A stretch of 40,429 nucleotides of DNA. Source: a virus. Made by a program: the position numbers and the translations under genes. The stretch is from the IMG/VR virus record IMGVR_UViG_3300008450_000112, positions 1 through 40,429 of that record, one strand, 5' to 3'. The notes under the pieces were generated by a model. That model was not told the origin of the DNA, ran no database searches, and saw only the letters and a list, made by a program, of their open reading frames with translations. Below are positions 33,335 to 39,887 of the stretch, one piece after another (position 1 is the first letter of the stretch; the number at the start of each line of letters is the position of its first letter).

Positions 33335-34002
33335 TTAATTTACAAGAGATGGTTACTAAAACTTTAGTAGCCAATGACAATGCCAGGGCTAGATCACAGC
33401 AAACAGCCATTGGGCCATCTGCAATTGGTGGGTGTCAGCGCAGGCTTTGGCATGACATTGCACAAACAGAACCAACAAATGTTGGCGATAAATTGGGCGC
33501 AATTTTGGGAACTTACATTCACACAGGCATTGAAGAAGCGATACGCCGTGAAGATCCATTTGGCGTTCAGTATGAATTAGAAATTGCTGTTGAAGCCAAT
33601 GGTGTTCCTGGGCATGTTGATTGCTATGACAAAATTAGCCACACCGTAATTGATTGGAAAACAATCAAAAAAGGGAGTGGCCGTTATTTTGGCGGCAACA
33701 ACAGGCAACAAGTTTGGCAAGTACATCTTTACGGCTATTTGCTCAAGCAAAATGGTTACATTGTTGAAGATGTAGCCCTGGTAGGTATTCCGCGTGATGG
33801 AAAAATGTCAGACATTTTGGTGTACAACCAACCTTATGATGAAGCGATTGCACTAGAAGCGTTGGATCATTTAGAAAAAACGCGTGACATGGTGGCACAA
33901 CAGTTAAAACCTAAACCTGAAAAGCCGTTAGCGTTTTGCGCAGATTTCTGCCCCTACTATGATCCGACAGGAGAAGAAGGTTGCCCAAGTACACAGAAGT
34001 AA
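33331..34002 (+). CDS. Cas4/RecB-like PD-(D/E)XK nuclease with Fe-S cysteines
   Basis: A 223-residue exonuclease-like protein starting at GTG behind GAGGA. Core motifs are GGCQRRLWH (Cys35), HTGIEEAI, GHVD (94-97) and VIDWKTIKK (Asp108, Lys110), followed by a QVWQVHLYGYLL helix. Cys203, Cys207 and Cys218 near the end, with Cys35, match the four-cysteine iron-sulfur arrangement of Cas4 and AddB. No Cas1 or CRISPR array is present, so a recombination exonuclease that feeds the annealing protein is the likely role. The end overlaps whiB by 22 bases. Confidence 0.8.
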   Translation: MINLQEMVTKTLVANDNARARSQQTAIGPSAIGGCQRRLWHDIAQTEPTNVGDKLGAILGTYIHTGIEEAIRREDPFGVQYELEIAVEANGVPGHVDCYDKISHTVIDWKTIKKGSGRYFGGNNRQQVWQVHLYGYLLKQNGYIVEDVALVGIPRDGKMSDILVYNQPYDEAIALEALDHLEKTRDMVAQQLKPKPEKPLAFCADFCPYYDPTGEEGCPSTQK

Positions 34003-34325
34003 ATTGGGAAGAAGCAGAATGTAAGCGTCAAGAAATTTACACTGATCTTTTTTATGACATAGAAGAACAAAGATCTGTTGATGCTTATGACCACATTAAT
34101 TCAGTGCGGGCTGTTTGCGTTTCTTGTCCTATTTGGAAAGATTGTTTAACCTACGCGTTTCAAAATGAAAATTACGGAATGTGGGGAGCAATGACTAGCC
34201 AGGAGCGGGCAAGCATTGATGAACCGCTCAAGTATCCAAATCAGCGCATCAGAGGACTTAGATCATTACAACAAATGGGAATTTCACTAGACATGATTAA
34301 AGAATGTAAGGGAGGCGCAAAATGA
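33981..34325 (+). CDS. whiB: WhiB-family iron-sulfur transcription regulator
   Basis: A 114-residue protein starting at TTG with AGGAG seven bases upstream. Cys14, Cys46, Cys49 and Cys55 form the C...C-x2-C-x5-C cluster site, and GMWGA (66-70) is the turn that normally reads G-V/I-W-G-G. The basic C-terminus (YPNQRIRGLRSLQQ) follows. WhiB proteins are confined to actinobacteria and their phages; phage copies can redirect host sigma factor A or block host WhiB function. This is the best host marker in the window. Confidence 0.92.
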   Translation: MPKYTEVNWEEAECKRQEIYTDLFYDIEEQRSVDAYDHINSVRAVCVSCPIWKDCLTYAFQNENYGMWGAMTSQERASIDEPLKYPNQRIRGLRSLQQMGISLDMIKECKGGAK

Positions 34326-35092
34326 CATGGATCAAATTAGATGACACATTGCCAAACAATCCTAAAATTTTACCGCTCAGTGATAAGGCTTTCAGGCTTT
34401 ACATTGAAGGGCTTTGTTATGCCAACCAATACTTGACTGATGGATTTTTAGCGCAAGCCGTAATCAATCGCCTAGACAATGGCAACGCGTTAGAAGAACT
34501 TATTGTGGCTACATTGTGGCTACAAACTGAGGGCGGAATTCAGATCCACGATTATTGCGAGCATCAAACAAGCCGCAAGGTAGTAGAGGAAAAGCGTGAG
34601 GCGGTGCGCAATCGTGTAACGCGTTACAGGGAAAAAAGTAACGCTGTTGTAACGACACCAGAAACAGAAACAGAAACAGAAACAGAAACAGATAAAAGAT
34701 TATTGTTTGATGAATTTTGGAAAATTTATCCTTTGAAGATTGGAAAGGGTAAAGCCCAAACTGCATTTATGAAAGCGATCCGTACAACTGATGCAGACAT
34801 AATCATTAAAGGCGCTCAGAGGTACAAATCAGACCCTAACAGAACTAAAACCTATACAGCCCACCCTACGACCTGGTTAAACGCTCACAGATGGCTTGAT
34901 GAGCCTTTACCGCCTAAAGCATTTTCTGTTGATGAGAAAAAAGAAAAAGAATTACAGGAAGCGCGCATTAAATCAGAGCGAGAGAAGGAAGAAGCCGCAC
35001 AATGGTTCAGGGAACAAGAAGAACAAAGATTACGCGCAGTTCCGCCACCCGCAGAACTCAGAGAGTTATTGAGAAAGAGTTTTACAAAATAA
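34322..35092 (+). CDS. Replication initiator / DnaD-like protein
   Basis: A 256-residue protein. The N-terminal 110 residues look like a winged-helix domain of phage replisome organisers (MTWIKLDDTLPNNPKILPLS, then AQAVINRLD). An ET dipeptide linker encoded by a hexamer repeat separates a C-terminal domain with FDEFWKIYPLKIGKGKAQTAF and HPTTWLNAHRWLDEP, typical of phage DnaD-like proteins that load host helicase. A charged helical tail ends the protein. Its presence without a polymerase implies recruitment of the host replisome. ATGA overlap with whiB. Confidence 0.75.
   Translation: MTWIKLDDTLPNNPKILPLSDKAFRLYIEGLCYANQYLTDGFLAQAVINRLDNGNALEELIVATLWLQTEGGIQIHDYCEHQTSRKVVEEKREAVRNRVTRYREKSNAVVTTPETETETETETDKRLLFDEFWKIYPLKIGKGKAQTAFMKAIRTTDADIIIKGAQRYKSDPNRTKTYTAHPTTWLNAHRWLDEPLPPKAFSVDEKKEKELQEARIKSEREKEEAAQWFREQEEQRLRAVPPPAELRELLRKSFTK
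34661..34690 (+). repeat. (GAAACA)5 tandem repeat
   Basis: Five perfect GAAACA units encode the Glu-Thr linker of the replication protein. Gain or loss of a unit keeps the frame and changes only linker length by two residues. Confidence 0.95.
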
Positions 35093-35145
35093 CTCAAACA
35101 TTAACTGTAACTGTTACACTTGATGTAACCATTACAGGAGGAACT

Positions 35146-35334
35146 ATGACTAAGCAATTAGTTGATCCCGCAGTTGTGCAACCAGGAGATCATGTATTAG
35201 TTAATAATCATGATTTGATGGTGAAATACATTCAAGGCCCTGATCATGTTGGCGTTTATGATTTTCATGGCGTTAATGAAACTGGTGCAGATCAAATTGC
35301 AACAGCGCAGGATCTCATTACACTTCTTAGGTGA
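35146..35334 (+). CDS. Small beta-rich hypothetical protein
   Basis: A 62-residue protein; AGGAGG sets the start at ATG 35146. The sequence PAVVQPGDHVLVNNHDLMVK and HVGVYDFHG suggests a small beta barrel. A repeat-rich TAACTGTAACTGTTAC segment lies in the 53-base gap upstream and may be regulatory. It overlaps rusA by four bases. Confidence 0.6.
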   Translation: MTKQLVDPAVVQPGDHVLVNNHDLMVKYIQGPDHVGVYDFHGVNETGADQIATAQDLITLLR

Positions 35335-35711
35335 TTACTTTTCAGGTAGATGGCCAACCAGTTCCGCAAGGATCTATGAAGGTCATCAATGGGCATGTCA
35401 TTCATGCCAAAGGTTCAGAACTGGCCGCGTGGCGTTCTGCCATTGCTTTGCGGGCTAGGGAAGCAGGGGCAAAACCCCACATTGAGCCAGTTGAAATAGA
35501 CATGATTTTTACAATGGCCCGCCCAAAGACCGTAAACCGCCCTGAGCCATCTGTAGCCCCTGATTTGGACAAACTGGTGCGGGCAGTCCTAGACGGCCTT
35601 ACAGCCATTGCCTACCGTGATGACGGGCAGGTTGTACGCCTGACCGCGGCTAAGCAGTACGGGATCAACCCTGGGGTTTGGGTTCAAATGTGGGCCAAAA
35701 TGCCCGCGTAG
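35331..35711 (+). CDS. rusA: RusA-like Holliday junction resolvase
   Basis: A 126-residue nuclease that cleaves four-way junctions during recombination or before packaging. It starts at GTG overlapping the upstream stop. The family motifs are complete: PVPQGSMK near the N-terminus, the acidic catalytic segment PDLDKLVRAVLDGLT (about 80-94) and YRDDGQVVRL (about 98-107). Length fits the family. It belongs with the annealing protein, Cas4-like nuclease and SSB as the recombination set. Confidence 0.9.
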   Translation: MITFQVDGQPVPQGSMKVINGHVIHAKGSELAAWRSAIALRAREAGAKPHIEPVEIDMIFTMARPKTVNRPEPSVAPDLDKLVRAVLDGLTAIAYRDDGQVVRLTAAKQYGINPGVWVQMWAKMPA

Positions 35712-35732
35712 GGCCTGACCAGTCATAAAAAA

Positions 35733-35787
35733 ACATTTACAAAATGTGGCACATTTATTGCTAAATGTCCGCGGTTTGATGTAATCT
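35733..35787 (+). promoter_or_regulatory. Promoter with tandem palindromic operator-like sites
   Basis: Two dyads of the same half-sites occur in tandem: ACATTT-aca-AAATGT (35733-35747) and ACATTT-attgct-AAATGT (35751-35768). The second overlaps a -35-like TTGCTA (35758-35763), which is 18 bases from TAATCT (35782-35787). A repressor bound here would block this promoter. Confidence 0.6.
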
Positions 35788-35798
35788 TTTCTTTGTAA

Positions 35799-35813
35799 GG
35801 GAGATCCGCTCCC
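35799..35813 (+). promoter_or_regulatory. Small leader hairpin before Shine-Dalgarno
   Basis: GGGAG-atccg-CTCCC forms a 5-bp stem ending two bases before AAAGGAGG of the next gene. It may tune translation or stabilise the 5' end. Confidence 0.4.
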
Positions 35814-35825
35814 AAAGGAGGCATC

Positions 35826-36218
35826 ATGACAAAAGCAATTTATTTCAAAAACAGATTGTATTGCGCTAATTGTGGTTCAAAAGTTACTAAAGAAATTTCA
35901 AAGGCTGGAAATTCTTACCTTGCAAGCGAAGCGCGCCCATCTATTCACGGTGGTTATTTCACACCTGCTCACGCTTGCCAACAGCGTGAAGGTTTATCTT
36001 TTCAAGATGTATTGATCAAAGAAGGCGAAATTGTTTCAGGTCAAATTGTAAAAGTTGTTAGAGGCCGCAAAGTTGCTGTTGGTACAGTTGGTGAAATCAT
36101 GTGGCTTGGCGAAAATGGTTTTGGCGATACTTACGGCCTTAAATTATCTGATGGTTCAACTGTATTTGTAGCCGCAAAAAATTGTGAAGTTAATTCAACA
36201 GTAGAGGCAGGTAACTAA
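35826..36218 (+). CDS. Zinc-finger/SH3-like barrel hypothetical protein
   Basis: A 130-residue protein, first of the operon behind the palindromic promoter, with AAAGGAGG. The N-terminal half has CANCG and later H-A-C residues that could bind zinc. The C-terminal half (about 68-124) reads as a KOW/SH3-like barrel: GQIVKVVRGRKVAVGTVGEI, then YGLKLSDGSTVFVAAKNCEV. Similar proteins occur in other phages. A nucleic-acid or ribosome contact is a guess from the barrel type. Confidence 0.6.
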   Translation: MTKAIYFKNRLYCANCGSKVTKEISKAGNSYLASEARPSIHGGYFTPAHACQQREGLSFQDVLIKEGEIVSGQIVKVVRGRKVAVGTVGEIMWLGENGFGDTYGLKLSDGSTVFVAAKNCEVNSTVEAGN

Positions 36219-36220
36219 TT

Positions 36221-36490
36221 ATGACTACACCAACAGTTCACAATCACAATCAAGATGCAACAGCAACACAATTTCACACAGATACAAATTGCTGGTGTGC
36301 GGTAGCAAAAGTTAATCTTGATCAATTTATGACAGATGTTCACACTGGTACAGGTTTTACATTTGACACTTTTCACAAAATGTTTCGTTATGTAAATGAG
36401 CGTTATTTTGGCCGTACTTTGTACACACAAATTAAGAGCGAACAAATTACGGTTGATGAAGTTGTATCACTTATGAAGGGAGCAATGTAA
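36221..36490 (+). CDS. Hypothetical protein
   Basis: An 89-residue protein with a His-rich N-terminus (TVHNHNQDATATQFHTD), a CWC pair and a helical C-terminal half (FHKMFRYVNERYFGRTL, then VDEVVSLMKGAM). No family recognised. It overlaps the Gp88-like gene by one base. Confidence 0.55.
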   Translation: MTTPTVHNHNQDATATQFHTDTNCWCAVAKVNLDQFMTDVHTGTGFTFDTFHKMFRYVNERYFGRTLYTQIKSEQITVDEVVSLMKGAM

Positions 36491-37203
36491 TGACATGGCC
36501 TAAGAAATTATTAACTCAAAACAGTGAGTTAAAACCTGATGGCATTTTTAATTGGACATTGCCCGCTTTTGGCGTAACGCTTACAAACGGAAAAACTATG
36601 AATGTTTGCCCTAACGCGGGTGTGTGCGCTTCTTTTTGTTATGCCAGGAACGGCACTTACAACTTTTCTAATGTCAAGCGCCGCCACATTCAAAACCTTG
36701 AGTACATTCTTGATGAACCGCAGGCATGGTTTGATCAGATGCTTGCTGAGGTTTCAAAACCAAAGATGAAAGGCAAGCATGTGCGCATACATGATGCGGG
36801 TGATTTTTTTAGTGAAGATTATTTACACATGTGGTTCAAAATTGCTGAACTTGTGCCTGATGTAACTTTTTATTGCTATACAAAAGAAGTAGCCATGTTT
36901 AAAAAGCAAACTAATGTGCCATCTAATTTTAAGTATTTGTTCTCAATGGGCGGCAAGCAAGATCATTTAATCAATCTTGAGAATGACCGCCATGCAGAAG
37001 TGTTTAAAGATGATGCGGCCATTTTAGATGCTGGTTATGGCAATCAAGATGCTTCTGATTTGCTGGCAATTACATTACCAACAAACAAAATTGGTATTCC
37101 TGCCAATAACATTAAACATTTTAATAAAAAAATGGCTGGCAAAACATTTGGTGAATTACAGTTAGAACGCAATTACAAAAAAGAAAAGAGAACATGCCAG
37201 TGA
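36490..37203 (+). CDS. Gp88-family protein
   Basis: A 237-residue protein of the phage 'gene product 88' family. It shows CPNAGVCASFCYARNGTY (about 38-55, spacing C-x5-C-x3-C), HVRIHDAGDFFSEDYL (about 97-112) and VTFYCYTKEVAMF (about 122-134). The clustered cysteines next to a Tyr-Ala and the barrel-like strand order recall iron-sulfur or radical-SAM proteins, but the spacing is not the standard C-x3-C-x2-C. No function is established to my knowledge. GGGAG lies before the ATG. Confidence 0.7.
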   Translation: MTWPKKLLTQNSELKPDGIFNWTLPAFGVTLTNGKTMNVCPNAGVCASFCYARNGTYNFSNVKRRHIQNLEYILDEPQAWFDQMLAEVSKPKMKGKHVRIHDAGDFFSEDYLHMWFKIAELVPDVTFYCYTKEVAMFKKQTNVPSNFKYLFSMGGKQDHLINLENDRHAEVFKDDAAILDAGYGNQDASDLLAITLPTNKIGIPANNIKHFNKKMAGKTFGELQLERNYKKEKRTCQ

Positions 37204-37370
37204 AATTCAAAGTAGAGATGACGGTTGAGTTTAGTGATTTTGTAATACCTGACAACAAAAGCCAATCAATGATCAATGGCATGCAACGCGAGCAGGTAGC
37301 GTTTGCATTACAAGATAAATTGGCTGACATGAATTTGCAGATCCACAATGTCTATAAGCAACGAGCCTAG
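37194..37370 (+). CDS. 58-residue hypothetical protein
   Basis: A short ORF overlapping the end of the Gp88-like gene by ten bases, preceded by AAAGAGAAC. It encodes a beta strand (PVKFKVEMTVEFSDFVIP) and a helix (EQVAFALQDKLADM). No family recognised. Confidence 0.55.
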   Translation: MPVKFKVEMTVEFSDFVIPDNKSQSMINGMQREQVAFALQDKLADMNLQIHNVYKQRA

Positions 37371-37512
37371 ATGTATTTGGTGCGGAACTTATGGTTCACC
37401 TGCAAATTTTGTAATTGTTTTTGAAGCAGTAGAAGGCAATGCACTGAGTGAGTGCGAGTGGTGCGGCACACAAGAATGGTTCAGGAGGAAGGCAAGCAAT
37501 GGCAAAGAGTAA
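37348..37512 (+). CDS. 54-residue zinc-finger protein
   Basis: A short ORF overlapping both neighbours. Two C-x2-C-G knuckles (CIWCG and CEWCG) separated by about 25 residues form a minimal zinc ribbon. Role unknown; a nucleic-acid or protein adaptor is possible. Confidence 0.6.
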   Translation: MSISNEPRCIWCGTYGSPANFVIVFEAVEGNALSECEWCGTQEWFRRKASNGKE

Positions 37513-37654
37513 ATTGACACGCAGAGGCAAGATTGTTTTGGGAATTGTTATAGCCGTAATTGTTTATTGGCTGTACGACATAACAACGCCTGATCAATGC
37601 AAGGTAGCAATTGAGAACATGTCTGAATGGTGCAAAGATTTGAGATACCCATGA
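37499..37654 (+). CDS. 51-residue membrane protein
   Basis: Start at ATG 37499, with AGGAGG upstream inside the previous gene. A basic N-terminus (AKSKLTRRGK) precedes one hydrophobic helix (IVLGIVIAVIVYWLY) and two cysteines follow outside it. Single-pass, probably N-in. Function unknown. Confidence 0.6.
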   Translation: MAKSKLTRRGKIVLGIVIAVIVYWLYDITTPDQCKVAIENMSEWCKDLRYP

Positions 37655-37857
37655 CACCTGAAGAAGTAATTAAAAACCATTTAGAGCCGCTTCAAGATGT
37701 TTTAACAACATGGATTGAAGGCCCGTATGTGGCAAAAATGTTGGCTGAACCTGAAACGCGTGAGCGTTACATGGGTTTTGTGGAAGGCATCAGATTAAGC
37801 AGGGCTAATGTAATTCAAGCAATTATTAACTTAACGCCACAGGAGGAAGAAGAATGA
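37651..37857 (+). CDS. Small helical hypothetical protein
   Basis: A 68-residue protein starting at an ATG overlapping the upstream stop (ATGA). All-helical with an acidic end (QEEEE); no motif recognised. It overlaps the next tiny gene by four bases. Confidence 0.55.
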   Translation: MTPEEVIKNHLEPLQDVLTTWIEGPYVAKMLAEPETRERYMGFVEGIRLSRANVIQAIINLTPQEEEE

Positions 37858-37937
37858 TCTTTATTGTGAGCGTAATTGTTGTGACGCTTTTAGGCGTTGT
37901 AATCTCTGAAATTTGCTATAAAATAGAGCAGTCCTAA
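37854..37937 (+). CDS. 27-residue membrane peptide
   Basis: A tiny ORF with AGGAGG upstream and ATGA coupling. Nearly all of it is one hydrophobic helix (IFIVSVIVVTLLGVVIS). Plausible real micro-protein; role unknown. Confidence 0.5.
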   Translation: MIFIVSVIVVTLLGVVISEICYKIEQS

Positions 37938-37961
37938 AAATAACCTGAAAGGGGTAAAGAA

Positions 37962-38051
37962 ATGGACAGTTTAGTTAATCGTTGTTTATGCGGTAGTTGG
38001 GTTTACGGTAACGCCGCTTGCGAAGTGTGTAGAAAGTTGGCGAAAGGCTAA
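37962..38051 (+). CDS. 29-residue zinc-knuckle peptide
   Basis: A tiny ORF behind AAAGGGG. It holds four cysteines as C-x-C and C-x2-C (RCLCGSW and CEVCRK), enough for one zinc site. Its stop lies just before the CTG-initiated lysozyme gene, whose ribosome site is within this ORF. Confidence 0.5.
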   Translation: MDSLVNRCLCGSWVYGNAACEVCRKLAKG

Positions 38052-38054
38052 AGC

Positions 38055-38480
38055 CTGAAGCGTCTAACACAGATCCTTTTAAGCGCCGCGTTAGCGGTAG
38101 GAATTGTGTTTGCTTCACCATCTGCCGCTCAAGCACCAAAGATAGAGTTGCATCAAATGCCGCCCAAAGTTATTGCATTTGAAATGGTGAAGAAAAGTTA
38201 CCCTGACTACAAAAAGCAATTTTCCTGTTTGGAGCAATTGCTGTACAAGGAGAGTGGGTGGCGCGTAAATGCGCTTAATCGCTCATCAGGCGCATTTGGG
38301 CTTTTTCAGTTTTTGCCTAGCACCTGGGCTAACTACAAATACCCGTTTAAGCCCAAAGACGCACACACGCAGATCAAGGCTGGGTTACGCTATGTCTATA
38401 AGCGTTACCAAACTCCCTGCAACGCCTGGGAATTTTGGAAAAAACAGGCTGGCCCTGACATGCATGGAGGTTGGTACTAA
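38055..38480 (+). CDS. Secreted lysozyme-like transglycosylase, CTG start
   Basis: Extending the frame upstream of GTG 38106 to CTG 38055 gives 141 residues and a textbook Sec signal: MKRLTQ, a hydrophobic core (ILLSAALAVGIVFA) and a small-residue cleavage region (SPSAAQA, about 21-27). AAAGG lies seven bases before the CTG, and a stop directly precedes it. The GTG start would remove the positive end and core. The mature part has LYKESGW (catalytic Glu66) and SGAFGLFQFLPSTW, matching SLT/Rpf-like wall-cleaving domains. It is far from the lysis module, so a role in wall remodelling or entry block is possible. Confidence 0.75.
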   Translation: MKRLTQILLSAALAVGIVFASPSAAQAPKIELHQMPPKVIAFEMVKKSYPDYKKQFSCLEQLLYKESGWRVNALNRSSGAFGLFQFLPSTWANYKYPFKPKDAHTQIKAGLRYVYKRYQTPCNAWEFWKKQAGPDMHGGWY

Positions 38481-38572
38481 TGACCACATCACCATTTGGC
38501 CTGCCGTTACGCGTTGATCTTCCTACGGTAGATCCTACTGAATGGGAAGATGAAGAAGAAGATGGCGATTGA
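38480..38572 (+). CDS. 30-residue acidic peptide
   Basis: A tiny ORF overlapping the lysozyme stop (TAATG). Its C-terminal half is acidic (EWEDEEEDGD). It ends inside the HNH gene start. Coupling and spacing support expression; function unknown. Confidence 0.45.
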   Translation: MTTSPFGLPLRVDLPTVDPTEWEDEEEDGD

Positions 38573-38903
38573 TAAGAAAGTTGTTGCTACCGTAATTAAC
38601 AGGGCCAATGGCTATTGTGAAGTATGCGGTGGCCCAGGCTTGCCTGAAAACATGGCTCTGCATCACCGCAAACTTAAATCAAGGGGCGGCAAAGACACCG
38701 TTTCCAATCTCATCTTGATCCATCACGGTTGCCATAATCTAAAAACCGATAGTATTCACCTCAAGCCTGCAAGTGCAGAGCAAAAGGGTTGGATTGTGCC
38801 ATCTTACAGAGAGCCACATGAATTTCCTTTTGTGAAGCCTGATGGTTCAATTGTATTACTACAAGATGACGGCACTGAGGCCGTAATGATGGAAGGTGAC
38901 TAA
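38562..38903 (+). CDS. HNH endonuclease
   Basis: A 113-residue nuclease from ATG 38562 (an in-frame ATG at 38550 is possible). The ββα-metal motif is clear: CEVCGGPG, then LHHRKLKSRGGKDTVSNLIL and HHGCHNLK. The two C-x2-C/C-x-x-like zinc ligands frame the HH dyad. HNH proteins encoded near terminase genes support DNA packaging in HK97-like phages. This one lies about 1 kb before terS, so a packaging role is plausible; a homing nuclease is less likely because no intron or intein is seen. Confidence 0.85.
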   Translation: MAIDKKVVATVINRANGYCEVCGGPGLPENMALHHRKLKSRGGKDTVSNLILIHHGCHNLKTDSIHLKPASAEQKGWIVPSYREPHEFPFVKPDGSIVLLQDDGTEAVMMEGD

Positions 38904-39274
38904 TGAACATAAGCGTTAAAGGTAATTTAGGCAGTGACCCTGATCTAAAGTTTTCAAAAAACAACACCGCATACTGTAATTTTTCATTGGCTTACACACC
39001 GCGCAAGCAAGTTAATGGTGAGTGGCAAGATGGCGAAACAATGTGGTTTAAAGTTGTTGCGTTTGGTACAAAGGCTGAAGCAATCGCAGACACTTTTAGA
39101 AAAGGTGACACAGTTCTAGTAACTGGTGAAATGGCACAAAGCACATACACCGACAAAGAAGGCAATGAAAAAACATCAATGGAAATTACAGCAAAAGAAG
39201 TTGGTTTAGTTCCTAGATTGGGAAAGCCAAAAGAACAAAAGCAATTCACATCTAAGGAGGCAACACCGTGGTAG
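38903..39274 (+). CDS. ssb: Single-stranded DNA-binding protein
   Basis: A 123-residue OB-fold SSB. It shows NISVKGNLGSDPDLKFSKNN at the start, NFSLAYTPRK, MWFKVVAFGTKAEAIADTF, KGDTVLVTGEM and ITAKEVGLVPRLG. The C-terminal tail is short (QFTSKEATPW) and lacks the acidic DDxxF tip that host SSBs use to recruit partners. GAAGGTG precedes the ATG, which overlaps the HNH stop. It works with the annealing protein in replication and recombination. Confidence 0.9.
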   Translation: MNISVKGNLGSDPDLKFSKNNTAYCNFSLAYTPRKQVNGEWQDGETMWFKVVAFGTKAEAIADTFRKGDTVLVTGEMAQSTYTDKEGNEKTSMEITAKEVGLVPRLGKPKEQKQFTSKEATPW

Positions 39275-39453
39275 AAGATCTAATGAGCGCGGCAGAAGTT
39301 TGCGAGCGCTTGAACATTACATTGAATAACTTACGACAGATCCAACACCGTAAGACACTTACATGGGTGCAGAAGTCAGGCCGTAATGTGTTCTACACAA
39401 AAGCAGATGTTGAAAACTACTTTTTAAAGCGCCAGGAGCGTAATCAAGGCTAA
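39268..39453 (+). CDS. MerR/excisionase-like HTH protein
   Basis: A 61-residue protein starting at GTG behind AAGGAGG. The single domain (MSAAEVCERLNITLNNLRQI, then VFYTKADVENYFLKRQ) is a MerR-type winged helix like phage Xis or DNA-binding protein HTH_17. No integrase is encoded in the window, so excision is unlikely; a regulator is preferred. Confidence 0.75.
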   Translation: MVEDLMSAAEVCERLNITLNNLRQIQHRKTLTWVQKSGRNVFYTKADVENYFLKRQERNQG

Positions 39454-39462
39454 CATCTTCAT

Positions 39463-39648
39463 GTGATCGTCATTGAAGAAGAAGTAACCGTGGCTCAGAT
39501 AGATGAATGTCTGAGCCATGTTTACGCCATGCTTAAAACAGATGAATTTGGCAACCGCATGGATTGGCGCAAAAAAGAAATGCTTACAGAACAATTAGAT
39601 GAATTGCTTGATGCGCGTTTAAACCTTGTAAGGACTGGTAAGCCATGA
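39463..39648 (+). CDS. Small helical hypothetical protein
   Basis: A 61-residue protein starting at GTG 39463 without a Shine-Dalgarno; TAACAT lies six bases upstream. Two helices (TVAQIDECLSHVYAMLK and EMLTEQLDELLDARL) suggest a helical hairpin. Function unknown. Confidence 0.5.
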   Translation: MIVIEEEVTVAQIDECLSHVYAMLKTDEFGNRMDWRKKEMLTEQLDELLDARLNLVRTGKP

Positions 39649-39734
39649 CTGAAGATGAAAAGATGGAAGCATTGTTAGATGAAATTTTAAGCAGGCAACC
39701 AAAGGAAAAAAAGAATGAACAACACACCGTTTGA
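39645..39734 (+). CDS. 29-residue hypothetical peptide
   Basis: A tiny charged helical ORF with ATGA coupling to the previous gene (TEDEKMEALLDEILSRQPKE). It overlaps the next tiny ORF by 20 bases. Function unknown. Confidence 0.45.
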   Translation: MTEDEKMEALLDEILSRQPKEKKNEQHTV

Positions 39735-39804
39735 TGGCGTAATGCTTTTTATTGTTTTGGGATTGTTTATTGCTGTAGTTGCAATGTCATTAGGAATTAG
39801 ATAA
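39715..39804 (+). CDS. 29-residue membrane peptide
   Basis: A tiny ORF with AAAGGAAA upstream. One hydrophobic helix (VMLFIVLGLFIAVVAMSLGI) makes up most of it. Last gene before the terminator pair. Function unknown. Confidence 0.5.
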   Translation: MNNTPFDGVMLFIVLGLFIAVVAMSLGIR

Positions 39805-39817
39805 GTTACGCGTACTG

Positions 39818-39834
39818 ATCCCCACCGTGGGGAT
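39818..39834. other. Perfect 7-bp hairpin in packaging-proximal gap
   Basis: ATCCCCA-CCG-TGGGGAT, a perfect stem with a three-base loop and no T-run, 17 bases before the terminator hairpin and about 90 bases before terS. It could be a second terminator element, or part of a terminase recognition site, since cos/pac sites often lie next to terS. Confidence 0.6.
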
Positions 39835-39850
39835 TGAGTGCTGGACACAG

Positions 39851-39883
39851 CCCACATTCTTACGAGTGTGGGTTTTGTTCTTT
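39851..39883 (+). terminator. Rho-independent terminator before terS
   Basis: CCCACATTC pairs with GAGTGTGGG (one G-T pair) around a TTAC loop, followed by TTTTGTTCTTT. It ends the early-type operon just upstream of the terS promoter. Confidence 0.8.
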
Positions 39884-39887
39884 CAAT

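Noticed and set aside
33331-34002. Cas4 as part of a phage CRISPR system
   Set aside because: No Cas1, Cas2 or repeat array is present; Cas4-like nucleases are common in phage recombination modules.
38562-38903. HNH gene as a homing endonuclease
   Set aside because: No intron, intein or split gene is visible nearby, and free HNH genes near terminase commonly serve packaging.
39268-39453. Excisionase as evidence of lysogeny
   Set aside because: The HTH type is shared by many regulators, and no integrase or attachment site was found.
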